This document shows positions 55,627 to 63,873 of a stretch of 64,000 nt of DNA, in pieces (within the stretch, counting starts at the first letter, position 1; each line of letters opens with the position of its first letter). Origin of the DNA: Allorhodopirellula heiligendammensis (GTDB lineage Bacteria; Planctomycetota; Planctomycetia; Pirellulales; Pirellulaceae). Where the stretch lies: the NCBI RefSeq assembly GCF_007860105.1, contig NZ_SJPU01000002.1, forward strand, positions 494,656 through 558,655, given 5' to 3'. The notes under the pieces were generated by a model, which was not told the origin of the DNA, ran no database searches, and was given only the letters and a program-made list of their open reading frames with translations. The position numbers and the translations under genes are program-made.

Positions 55627-56547
55627 ATGCACCCCAGGCAAATCGTCGCGAGCTATTTTCTCATCCAAGCCACCGGCACGGCCGCTTGGTGGATGTTGTT
55701 GAATGCGTACCCTCCGAGCGTCAAGTGGTTTCAGCCGATCGATTGGCCGTCGGAATCGCTGTTGTCGTTTTGGCTTGCCGACTTCGTGTTGATCATTGCG
55801 GGCTCGATCATCGCGGCGACCGGAGTCTTGCGGCGATCATGTTGGGCAGGCGACGTAGTGTGGGCGGTTGCCGTGGTGACGTTGTATCCGACGCTGGTGT
55901 GCCTGGCGACGAGCATGCAAACGGGTGAGGCTTGGATCGCATCGGCGATGATGGTCAGCATGGCGGGGTTGTCGCTGGCGATGGCGACGATTCATGGCAC
56001 AGTCGATCAATCGGCAGCAACAATTCGCGTGACTGCGATGAATCGACCGGCGGCGGTGCTTTGGACACTGGGACAGACCATGATCTTTTGGAGCGTGTTC
56101 CTATGGGTTCTGCCGATGGGGATCGTTGAACTGGAACGCTACTGCGGCATCGACGGGTTCGGGCACGCGTTTCAATCACCCGCTTCGATCGGGCTGTTTG
56201 CCATGGCGTCGTGCCTTGGCCTATGGAGTGGCATCACGATGGCGACACACGGCAACGGAACGCCTTTGCCGACCGCAACGGCACGTCGGTTGGTGATCGC
56301 GGGACCGTACCAATTCGTGCGAAACCCCATGGCGGTCGCGGGCATCCTGCAAAGCCTCGCGGTCGGTTGGTACCTGGGCAGCTACGCGGTGATGGTCTAT
56401 TCGCTGGCCGGTGCCGTGTTTTGGCACGTCGTGGTGCGTCCGGTTGAGGAGCTCGACCTCGCTGGACGATTCGGCGACGACTATCGGCGATACTGCAAAA
56501 CTGTCAGCCTATGGTTTCCGAGACCTTGTTTGAGGAGGGAAGGCTGA
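55627..56547 (+). CDS. Isoprenylcysteine carboxyl-methyltransferase (ICMT/PEMT)-like membrane protein
   Basis: 306 aa from ATG 55627; a TTG at 55615 is less likely. Eight hydrophobic helices. The C-terminal part has the ICMT signature: GPYQFVRNPMAVAGILQSLA and RPVEELDLAGRFGDDYRRYC. The family uses SAM to methylate lipids or prenylated substrates; bacterial substrates are mostly unknown. A second C-terminal fragment of the same family is found at 59485-59646, so the family was once present twice here. Confidence 0.8.
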   Translation: MHPRQIVASYFLIQATGTAAWWMLLNAYPPSVKWFQPIDWPSESLLSFWLADFVLIIAGSIIAATGVLRRSCWAGDVVWAVAVVTLYPTLVCLATSMQTGEAWIASAMMVSMAGLSLAMATIHGTVDQSAATIRVTAMNRPAAVLWTLGQTMIFWSVFLWVLPMGIVELERYCGIDGFGHAFQSPASIGLFAMASCLGLWSGITMATHGNGTPLPTATARRLVIAGPYQFVRNPMAVAGILQSLAVGWYLGSYAVMVYSLAGAVFWHVVVRPVEELDLAGRFGDDYRRYCKTVSLWFPRPCLRREG

Positions 56548-56594
56548 ACCTTTTGTGCCGATGCGTAGTCTTCGTCAGAATGGCACACCTAAGC

Positions 56595-56600
56595 TACAAT
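56595..56600 (+). promoter_or_regulatory. -10 box (TACAAT) of the structured RNA
   Basis: TACAAT at 56595-56600 is a near-consensus -10 element. The first G of the structured RNA (56607) is 6 nt downstream of it, the normal distance to a transcription start. A -35 at about 56571-56576 (TTCGTC, spacing 18) is weak. Support comes mainly from the agreement of box and RNA 5' end. Confidence 0.5.
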
Positions 56601-56606
56601 AGCATC

Positions 56607-56693
56607 GGCTCGTCCGTGGGACTTTGAGGCAACTTCCGCATTAGCCTATGAAGCTGAAGAGCTCGTTGTTTCATATTATTCCCCGGACGAGCC
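56607..56693 (+). ncRNA. Y-RNA-like structured RNA upstream of the Ro-like gene
   Basis: 87 nt closed by a perfect 10-bp stem: GGCTCGTCCG (56607-56616) with CGGACGAGCC (56684-56693). The stem continues after one bulged T as GGGA/TCCC. This bulged terminal helix (GGCTCGTCCGTGGG) resembles the Ro-binding stem of animal Y RNAs, which begin GGCUGGUCCGA(A/U)GG. Inside are two more helices: AGGC/GCCT, and TATGA/TCATA enclosing AGCT-GAAG-AGCT. It starts 6 nt after a -10 box and ends 18 nt before the ATG of the Ro-like gene. Fold and location are seen; identity as a Y RNA is inference. Confidence 0.6.
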
Positions 56694-56711
56694 ATTCTTC
56701 TTGAGCCCGCA

Positions 56712-58205
56712 ATGTCCGAGCAGATCACAAAACAAAACCGAGACGACGTATACGCCGCACAAAGAGAAGCGAGTGAGCGTGAAGACCTCGTGATGTTTAC
56801 CAATGCGTGTTTCGCGTCGACCGGTCAGACCGAACACTATTCCAGTCGGCAAAGCGGCAAGGTTTCGATTGACTTCCTGCACGGCTACGTTCTGGCAAAT
56901 TATCGAACCGTCTATCGGCGTGTCTTGGCGGCTGGAGTCAACGACTTCAATCGGGCGAGAATCGTGATGAAGTTGCTCGCGATCGGTGCACCGGAAAATC
57001 CAGTGGATCGAGCCGAGGAAGGTAGGCTGATTGCGGTGACGCTGCGTAGTTTGCCCGCCAATCGCGTCTTCGCATTGTTCGCCAGTCTACGAAAACTCAA
57101 AATCAACAATCGTCGGACCCGCGCAGTCGTACGTGACTACTTGAAACGACGAAACGACCCTGCGTTTGATGCAGTGAAGTACCGCAGCAAGTTGCGCGCT
57201 GTTGCACGTCACGCTCATCTCGAGCTCAATGGGGAGACGGGGCGTTTCATATTTTTGCTGAAGGATCAAAAACATTTTGAGACGCCTCTGTACGATGCGT
57301 TTCTTCGTGCCCATTACGCCAAGCAAGCAATCTATGAGTTGCCATTTTCGATCGCAGAGGGCTTCGCGGCTCGTCACAGAATTCCACGCGTTGAATTCTT
57401 GCGTAAAATCCAACGGCAAATGACGCATGCCGAGAAGCAGCGTGTGCAATCAGCGGCCGCGCGGCTGGGTGTAGCGACGCCGGGCGTCGACCTCTCTCGT
57501 ATGCCCCTAACAAAGCTTGCTTTGTACGTTCTTTCACTGCCGGATGATGAACGCAGATCCCGCGCACTCGAATTCCATGACTTGCTTCGCGCATCGGCTA
57601 GGCGTGTGTTGCGAAAAAGACCGATTCAGTTAGGAAAGGTCGCCATCGTGCTTGACCGAAGTCGATCGACGTGCGGCTCGCGAGAAAAGCGACTGAGACC
57701 GCTCGCAGTCGCCATTGCCATCCACTATTTAATCGGCCAGAGTACCGATGAAATGCGGGCGTTCTGGACGCCTTCGCGAAACGAAGCGACCGACACCACC
57801 ACGAATGAGGACCATGTGTTTCTGTTCGAATCGGGTGGGCAAACAGATCTTGCGACACCACTTCTACTCGCCATCGAGTGGCGGCCCGATAACATCGTGA
57901 TCATTTCGGACGGTTTTGAGAACGCTCCGGTCGATGCGTGCGGCCAGATCGTCTTTGCTTATCGAGAACGTTTGTCACGTGCTCATCCTATTGCCTTCAT
58001 CCATGCAAATCCTGTGTTCGATCCTGATCACTTCTCACCGAAGCCACTTGGCAACGCATTGAATACGATCGGCCTACGCGATGCGGAGGATCTCGGTGCG
58101 TCGATGGGTTTCGCAAAGTTTGCATCAGGTGAGGCGTCGCAGACGCAATTGGAGGAATACTTAGGAAGGTTGACCGACGACTTGATTGGAGGCATGGATG
58201 AGTGA
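56712..58205 (+). CDS. Ro60/Rsr-like protein: helical N-terminus plus vWA domain
   Basis: 497 aa. Residues 1-290 are predicted all-helical (FLHGYVLANYRTVYRRVLAA, LIAVTLRSLPANRVFALFAS, FRKIQ-type repeats), like the TROVE/HEAT-repeat ring of Ro proteins. Residues 305-490 are a von Willebrand A domain with a full MIDAS: Asp315-x-Ser317-x-Ser319 (VAIVLDRSRSTCGS), the Thr in SGGQTDLATPL near 378 and Asp in IVIISDGFENAP near 401. Ro proteins bind misfolded RNAs and Y RNAs. A structured Y-RNA-like RNA lies just upstream, and the next gene overlaps the end by 8 nt. The alternative is a generic vWA protein of MoxR-type systems. Confidence 0.7.
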   Translation: MSEQITKQNRDDVYAAQREASEREDLVMFTNACFASTGQTEHYSSRQSGKVSIDFLHGYVLANYRTVYRRVLAAGVNDFNRARIVMKLLAIGAPENPVDRAEEGRLIAVTLRSLPANRVFALFASLRKLKINNRRTRAVVRDYLKRRNDPAFDAVKYRSKLRAVARHAHLELNGETGRFIFLLKDQKHFETPLYDAFLRAHYAKQAIYELPFSIAEGFAARHRIPRVEFLRKIQRQMTHAEKQRVQSAAARLGVATPGVDLSRMPLTKLALYVLSLPDDERRSRALEFHDLLRASARRVLRKRPIQLGKVAIVLDRSRSTCGSREKRLRPLAVAIAIHYLIGQSTDEMRAFWTPSRNEATDTTTNEDHVFLFESGGQTDLATPLLLAIEWRPDNIVIISDGFENAPVDACGQIVFAYRERLSRAHPIAFIHANPVFDPDHFSPKPLGNALNTIGLRDAEDLGASMGFAKFASGEASQTQLEEYLGRLTDDLIGGMDE

Positions 58206-59388
58206 CCGACGGCGAACAATGACCGGGCTGAGCCTTTCAGGTCTTGCAATGGCGCCGCCTCAAGTACTCGGTGGCATTCGGTTGGTTCCGCTCATTCGCC
58301 AAGAAAGCCGAAATGACCTTCGCTTATCTCGCAGGGCGCATTCCGAAGATTTCGGGTTTGTTGAAGTCAATCCTAAATCGATTCATACTGCCTATGTGCC
58401 TCACGGATTGGTGGCGAACTGGACAGCCGATGGTGGTGCGGTCTTCGGATCACAAATGTCGCAGTCGGGAAAAACGAAAGATGGAAAGTCGTATGGCCAG
58501 TACATCACCGCTCGTGGTCTTAAGAAGTTGGGATTGCGAAAGATGACGCGTCGTGAGGGCCGTCACCGACTGCGTTTCATGCCGTTGCACGTTGCGATGG
58601 AAGGTCTGCTCGCACTGCACTTCGGTGGCCCTGATATTGCTTGGACGGAGTATTCGGAATCGGTTATGCGTCGGGGACTTTCGCCGCGCAGTGAATTCGT
58701 GGTACCGGGTGAAGAGATTGCCGGACTCGAGGACGCGCTGCGTTTGTTTGAGGTTCACGATAACCAAGTTGGCATGCTCGTCTTTGTCGCGGAGGCGTTG
58801 GCTTCGGCGTTTGTATTGCCTCATCCAGATGACTACGCATCTTTGCACCACACACTGCTCTCTGATTTCTACGGCGAGCTGATCTGGCACTATGGTTTGT
58901 GGGCAACCGAGACCGTGGTGTCGCCTGATCCAATTGATGTCGATTCGATCAACAACACAGCAGATCTGCGACGTGAAGTCGATCGGCTACGTGAGCGTTG
59001 GAATGGGATCAACGAAATGATGTCGCCTGCTCTGTCGGAACGGAATTACCACAGCGAACAAGTATGTCGGTTCAAGCCATTTAACCTTGAGCGGTTTATC
59101 ACGGATCTAGATCCAGCTAAAGAGAACCATATCGGCGAGGCAATTTACGCAGACGATGGGACGTTACAATACTTGAAAACCTACCGAATGTCATCGACGC
59201 AAACGCGGCGAGCCTACCTGCTGAGCCAATTGGCGGACCATGGCTGGGATCTTGAGCAGTGCGCGGCGGCACTGGGTTGTAGAAAAAGTGAATTGGTCCT
59301 GCGGCTTGAAAACGCGGGCTTCGGGTATCTGCTGCATCAACATGTCCTGGACGGAGCGCGTGCTACGGAGAAACGAATATTGAAGTAG
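58198..59388 (+). CDS. Ro-partner protein with C-terminal Fis-type HTH
   Basis: 396 aa from ATG 58198, overlapping the Ro-like gene by 8 nt, so co-translated. The N-terminal 110 residues are beta-rich (MTGLSLSGLAMAPPQVLGGI, RLVPLIRQE, NPKSIHTAYVPHGLVANWTA) and recall ARPP-type domains associated with RNA-repair and conflict systems; this is tentative. The C-terminal 50 residues form a helix-turn-helix of the Fis type: LLSQLADHGWDLEQCAAALG, then CRKSELVLRLENAGFGYLL. It may sense a ligand and control or assist the Ro/Y-RNA module. Confidence 0.65.
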   Translation: MSDRRRTMTGLSLSGLAMAPPQVLGGIRLVPLIRQESRNDLRLSRRAHSEDFGFVEVNPKSIHTAYVPHGLVANWTADGGAVFGSQMSQSGKTKDGKSYGQYITARGLKKLGLRKMTRREGRHRLRFMPLHVAMEGLLALHFGGPDIAWTEYSESVMRRGLSPRSEFVVPGEEIAGLEDALRLFEVHDNQVGMLVFVAEALASAFVLPHPDDYASLHHTLLSDFYGELIWHYGLWATETVVSPDPIDVDSINNTADLRREVDRLRERWNGINEMMSPALSERNYHSEQVCRFKPFNLERFITDLDPAKENHIGEAIYADDGTLQYLKTYRMSSTQTRRAYLLSQLADHGWDLEQCAAALGCRKSELVLRLENAGFGYLLHQHVLDGARATEKRILK

Positions 59389-59484
59389 CGACGCCTCCTT
59401 TTCGCATGTGGCGATGCTTGGGGTGCGTGTGGTATCTAGCAAAGGCTCGCAAAAGTCGCTTCCAGGCCTTGCGTTGCATTGCCC

Positions 59485-59646
59485 AAATGGGGCAACTACG
59501 CGATGCGTCCGGTAGAAGAGGCGGACCTGAAGTCGCGTTTTGGTGAGGCGGACGATGACTATCAGCGGCGGGTGCGTCTCTGGATACCTACTTTCGGTCA
59601 CAACGCAACTCAAATCATGAACACAGACGAACGGGAATGCAGATAA
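59485..59646 (+). pseudogene. C-terminal remnant of an ICMT-like methyltransferase
   Basis: The frame reads KWGNYAMRPVEEADLKSRFG, then EADDDYQRRVRLWIPTFG, which matches the end of the intact methyltransferase at 55627-56547 (RPVEELDLAGRFGDDYRRYC). No N-terminal part is present. It overlaps the start of the next gene by 10 nt. Confidence 0.6.
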
Positions 59647-60227
59647 TAAAAACATTTGAAGAAGCCTTTCAGTTCGTGATGGACCGTAAGGTTTGCACGA
59701 TATTCGGCAGCAAAGGCTCACCACACCCATCGCTGTGGGACAATACGGCACTCTCTGAAAAAAAGCCGAAGGCGGGGGGATGGAGCCCGAAAGTCATGGC
59801 TGTTTGGGACTGGAAAACCCGCATTCCGCAGACCTACCCTGAATTGGTCTACTACGGAAAGATTAAAGGTGGCGATGCGGTGATGATGGAAATGCAATAC
59901 TTCCGCGAAACGCATTACCCGGCCTCGTTTAAGCCGGTAAGCGATCTGGATGAACTTGCGCAGCAAGTCTACGAGTTCATTCGTTTGGAGCCTGCGTTCA
60001 CCGGGCTACTGCGAAAGCGAGCCATTGAACAATTCGGTTGCACGAAGAGCCAGTTTGACACCGCGATCAAGAAACTACAGATCAGTCTCAACATCGTTCG
60101 CTCCAACGATCCGTCACTGAAGAATGATTTTTGGCTGAGCATGCGAGAGGTGCACTTGGACTTGGTCAACCGATACGAGATCAACTCATCGAACGAGCCA
60201 GCCAAAGACGGACGAGCAGATCGTTGA
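59637..60227 (+). CDS. AlkZ-related protein
   Basis: 196 aa. The N-terminus (FEEAFQFVMDRKVCTIFGSK, HPSLWDNTALSEKK), the VWDWKTRIPQTYPELVYYGK block and a C-terminal winged-helix stretch (ITGLLRKRAIEQFGCTKSQF-like, LEPAFTGLLRKRAIEQFG) match the AlkZ-related family, which resembles AlkZ-type DNA glycosylases but lacks proven activity. A nucleic-acid role would suit the neighbourhood. Its 3' end overlaps the convergent RlaP-like gene by 47 nt. Confidence 0.7.
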   Translation: MQIIKTFEEAFQFVMDRKVCTIFGSKGSPHPSLWDNTALSEKKPKAGGWSPKVMAVWDWKTRIPQTYPELVYYGKIKGGDAVMMEMQYFRETHYPASFKPVSDLDELAQQVYEFIRLEPAFTGLLRKRAIEQFGCTKSQFDTAIKKLQISLNIVRSNDPSLKNDFWLSMREVHLDLVNRYEINSSNEPAKDGRADR

Positions 60228-60840
60228 GTGCGGCGTGTGCCGACGGCATCTCGGGAAGTTTGCTGGCTTCGTAGGCCGACTCGAGTTCGGAGGTGAGTCG
60301 CTCGTATTCTCGGGTGTGGAAATCCAGATCGGCAGCTTGAAGCGTTCCTTTCTCGGGTCCGGTTTGCTTTTGGGCGATGAGGTCGTCGAGATAACTGAGC
60401 TTGGCGGTTTCGCTTAAGGTGACGAGGTTGGCTTCGACTTGGCCGGTCCGCATCAGATGGATGCCAGTCAGCAGCACACGATAGACGTACAGCAGCGGCT
60501 TGACGCGCGGCGGTGAATCCTTGGCGAACAGTTTCCACTGCCTCGCCGTGAAGCCGAGGTAGTGATGAGCGTGATGCTGTGTGATGCCGTCGGCTGCGAT
60601 GGACTTGAGTTCGTCATGCTCGGGTGTGGCGAACACCACAAGCGGTGAAAAGATCTGCTCAAGCACGTAACCATTGCGACGAAGCATTAAGCCAAAGAAC
60701 TTTGCCGCGTCGTGGGTGACGAGATCGATTTCCAGGCCATCATACAGGCCTTCTTTTTCAACGGTTTGCTCGCCTTCATCGAGACCGACGACGGTCACAA
60801 GCGGCAGCAGGTGTACGCCGCGCAGGTATGGAAATCTCAA
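60181..60840 (-). pseudogene. RlaP-type nucleotidyltransferase, N-terminal catalytic part missing
   Basis: 219 residues from a TTG. The sequence begins in the middle of the family (YLRGVHLLPLVTVVGLDEGE, then LYDGLEIDLVTHDAAKFFGL, NGYVLEQIFSPLVVFATPE, HHAHHYLGFTARQWKLFA, PLLYVYRVLLTGIHLMRTG). RlaP proteins (RNA-ligase-associated, pol-beta superfamily) normally start with a GSxxYG...SDxD metal-binding motif; that part is not found upstream in any frame. It is therefore probably a 5'-truncated, inactive gene. It lies convergent to the AlkZ-related gene within the Ro locus. Confidence 0.7.
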
Positions 60841-61007
60841 ATTGTAAGGAATTGAGGCATTCCGTGCGTGGCGGGTTCGTGCGTTCGTTGCATTGGCTTG
60901 TCATTGACCATTGACCGGGGATGGATCCGGGGGCGCTGTTGTCCGCGTTTGGTCTCGAGTCCGTGACTTGGCGGGTACTGGCGAGATGACTACTAGGGAG
61001 AAGGCGA

Positions 61008-61154
61008 ATGAAAGACCAAAGTCTTCAGCAAGATGGATTCTGTTTGTTGGAGCAAGCGGTTACGCCAGAAACTGTCCAACGCATGTTGGCATCTTTCGCG
61101 AGACATTCAACGTCGATTCGGAGGGCGCCCGAGTACGTTCCAATCACTGATTGA
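61008..61154 (+). pseudogene. N-terminal fragment of a phytanoyl-CoA-dioxygenase-like protein
   Basis: 48 codons with a good Shine-Dalgarno (AGGGAGAAGGCG) before ATG. LQQDGFCLLEQAVTPETVQR, then MLASFA, looks like the start of a 2-oxoglutarate/Fe(II) dioxygenase of the PhyH type. A stop follows and the catalytic part is missing. Fragment assignment is by pattern only. Confidence 0.4.
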
Positions 61155-61188
61155 GCTCAACGCTATTCTGTTGCACTGGGAAGCCGGG

Positions 61189-61302
61189 TTACTTGGAGCA
61201 AAGGATTTCGTTCTCCGCCTTGAGGTAGCGAATCTGCTGCGACAGTTCCTGCCGCGTCACCACTTCATGCAGTGTCAAAAGTGGGTGGACGATGTTGATC
61301 AT
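61189..61302 (-). pseudogene. Fragment of an integrase-core (IS481/IS3-like) transposase
   Basis: 37 codons: MINIVHPLLTLHEVVTRQEL, then SQQIRYLKAENEILCSK and a stop. This is the N-terminal leader common to planctomycete integrase-core transposases (xTxxxxRQxQYLKxENEILRS). The catalytic DDE part is absent, so it is a relic of a further element. The region 61303-61535 shows nothing else. Confidence 0.6.
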
Positions 61303-61535
61303 CGAGGGCAAAAAGCCTTGGAAATCCGGCAACAGTAAGAGTAGCAGAGAGTTTGTGTCTCGCCGAAGCGATGTGCCTCCTCCAGGAGGCTGATTCCAGT
61401 CGCCTCACAGCAAGATGTTCGGAGGGTGAGGCTCTTTTTTGTTTCCATACGCTTTTGCAAATTGACGTCCGTAGGTTCTCCATATTGTGCCATCGGTTCG
61501 ACATCGTCGTACCCACCTGCGGTGAGATTCGCGAT

Positions 61536-62917
61536 TTATCTGTCAACTTTTTTGCCCAGGGCGTTTGGGCCTACGGCCTTTGTTGTGAAAACGAACACTG
61601 ATCCGCTTCCTTCTTGGCTTTCTTGAAGCACCACCGTGCCGCCGTGAGCTTCCGCAATCCACTTGGTAATCGCCAGTCCTAAGCCACTACCTCGGCCGGT
61701 CACGAACGAACGTGCCTGATCGACTTGATAGAACCGCTCAAAAACATGTGGTTGGTCCGATTCCGGAATACCGTACCCAGTATCCGCCACGACAAGCTTC
61801 GCCAAACCGGATGCCTCCGCTACCGTCACCTCTATCGCTCCACCCGTTTGATTATAGTTGACTGCATTTGATATCAGGTTAACGACTGCCTCTCCGAGCC
61901 GATTTCGATCGCCCATGACCAGCACGGGCGTCAGATTCACAGTGAGCGTCAGTCGTTGTTGTTCGACAAGCGTCGTTAGCAGGTCGCAGGCATCCCTCGC
62001 GATACCGCTGAGATCTACTAGCTCGATATTGAGAGATAGTTGATTTGCATCCACGCGTGCAAACGTGAGCAAGCCATCGACGACCCCCTTCATTCGAGTT
62101 GCCGCACGGGCAATCACCTCCAGGGCTTCTTGATACTCACGATCAGATCTCGGGCGCTTTAGCGCCAATTGAGACTGGGCCAGGATGGTTGAAATTGGCG
62201 TTCGCATTTCGTGCGAAGCGTCCGCCGTAAAGCGCGTCTGTCGATTGAATGATCTCTGCAAACGATCGAATGCGCCATTAATCATACAAGAGAGATCAGA
62301 AAGCTCGACTTCCATGCAAGACACGTCGATTCGTTCGGATAGATTTGACGCCGAAATCGCAGCCGCGGCCCTGCTGATGCGTCCGATTGGCGCCAACGCC
62401 TTGCCCGCTATGAGCCAACCGCCGGCGAGCGAGACCAGTAGTGCGACGAGCCCTACAAACACTCCCGTCGTTGCGAGTTGGCGTAACTGATGATACTCGC
62501 GGGACATGCTTCGCCCGACGAGAACGATGGATTCCGCCGGCCCAGCGACGCTTAATTCCCGACAGCCATCACGGAAGCGGCCACCGATCGAGCTAGGATA
62601 CGGAATATCCAGGCCGGGACTCGAACTGTCGACCTCCCTTGTTCTTGGTTCCAGATTCGATAATAGGGGGCATGATCTTCCTCTTGCCGGAAGGGCCGGC
62701 TTTGCTCTGGACGCATCTCAAAAACAAACTTCCCGTCTAAAGTAGGTGTAAGCGAGGACGCGAGTTCCAGTGCCTGCTGTTCAAGCAGGTAGTCGGTTTC
62801 GCGGGTAACCGAATGCGAGACGTTGACATAGGCGAGCAGGTAGGCCAACGACGTCACGACGGTGACGACGAGCGTATACCAAGCCAGAATTCTCCAGCGG
62901 ATGGACCTAAACAGCAC
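61536..62917 (-). pseudogene. Sensor histidine kinase with a single-base frameshift
   Basis: The N-terminal part (from 62917) holds a transmembrane helix and a periplasmic sensor (ALELASSLTPTLDGK ... APYYRIWNQEQ). The rest (61536-62507) has a second helix, HAMP, HisKA (DASHEMRTPISTILAQSQL) and HATPase (NLISNAVNY, DTGYGIPE, GRGSGLGLAI). They lie in different frames. The frame of the C-part is open upstream as REVDSSSPGLDIPYPSSIGG ... SVAGPAESIVLVGRS, which continues the sensor naturally if one base is restored near 62634-62641. It overlaps the response regulator gene by 11 nt. The kinase part could still be made from the ATG at 62507. Confidence 0.8.
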
Positions 62918-63563
62918 GGATGATGTAGCCCTCCCCGCGTCGTGTCTCGATCAGATTAGATCCAAGTCTCTTGCGGAGATTCGCAATATAGACGTCGACT
63001 ACGTTAGAGAGCGTATTGTCTTGCTCGCCATAGACTCGATCATAGATCATACCGCGCGTTACCAGTTCGCCACGGCGGATCAGCAATAGATGCAGGATGG
63101 CGTACTCTTTTGCGGTGAGGGGCACAAGCATTCCCTGTTTATAAACTTCACGTGACACGCTATTGACTTCAATATCGCCGATCTGAATGACCGGTGCCGG
63201 CTTACTTGCCGAGCGACGTATCAGTGCGCGAACTCGCGCAATCAATTCATCCAGGTCGAAGGGCTTTGTGAGGTAGTCATCAGCCCCGAGATTCAGCCCT
63301 TCAATCTTACTTTCAGTCGCATCTCGCGCGGTGAGGATGAGAACAGGAGTTGGCATGGTTTCTCGCAACGTTCTGAGAACGTCAGTGCCGCCCATGATTG
63401 GCAGCATCAGATCGAGCATGATTAAGTCATATTCTTCATTCTGCGCTTTGTGTACGCCCATCGCACCATCATACGCCACCTCCACAGAGAACTCATACTC
63501 ACGCAATGCTCTTGCGGTCACTTCTGACAAGTCGTTGTCATCTTCGATCAACAATAATCTCAC
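62907..63563 (-). CDS. OmpR-family response regulator
   Basis: 218 aa. Receiver domain with the phosphorylation site in YDLIMLDLMLPIMGG, Thr in VLILTARDA and Lys in DDYLTKPFDLDEL. A winged-helix DNA-binding domain follows (LTAKEYAILHLLLIRRGELV, VVDVYIANLRKRLG). First gene of a two-gene operon with the overlapping sensor kinase. Target genes unknown. Confidence 0.95.
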   Translation of the reverse strand: MRLLLIEDDNDLSEVTARALREYEFSVEVAYDGAMGVHKAQNEEYDLIMLDLMLPIMGGTDVLRTLRETMPTPVLILTARDATESKIEGLNLGADDYLTKPFDLDELIARVRALIRRSASKPAPVIQIGDIEVNSVSREVYKQGMLVPLTAKEYAILHLLLIRRGELVTRGMIYDRVYGEQDNTLSNVVDVYIANLRKRLGSNLIETRRGEGYIIRAV

Positions 63564-63595
63564 GCTTCACATCCTCCCGAACCGCTGAACGGCAA

Positions 63596-63873
63596 TCAAT
63601 TCCACTCTTCCAATGCTTCCACGTCAAAATCATCAAAGAACGTGACGGCGTCGGTTTGCGTCCAGAGTCCCACCCGCCCTCCTCGAAAAAAATGTTGATC
63701 TTGCTCGATAATGAACGCCTCACCGTCGAGATATACCTTCACGATGAGGCCACGGTGTTCCACTCGAAGTCTGTACCATTCGTAGGATTTGATCGGGATC
63801 TTCTCGCTCACCCCAAACTGGACACGATTCCCGTTCACGACGCGATAGAGCCGAATTCGTTGAACTGAAAAAT
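63596..63873 (-). pseudogene. 3' part of a DUF1080/LamG-like gene cut by an ISL3-type element
   Basis: 92 codons remain: RIRLYRVVNGNRVQFGVSEK, YEWYRLRVEHRGLIVKVYLD, then GRVGLWTQTDAVTFFDDFDV to the stop. This is the end of a concanavalin-like domain of the 3-keto-disaccharide hydrolase (DUF1080) or related type. The frame enters the inverted repeat of the IS copy at 63874, so the 5' part lies beyond the element or is lost. Confidence 0.65.

Noticed and set aside
61353..61601. Open frame of 82 codons beyond the transposase fragment
   Set aside because: Antisense to the end of the sensor kinase and lacking any protein-like pattern.
62600..62640. tRNA-like string (CTCGAACTGTCGACC) inside the sensor kinase
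   Set aside because: No cloverleaf can be formed around it, and it lies in coding sequence.
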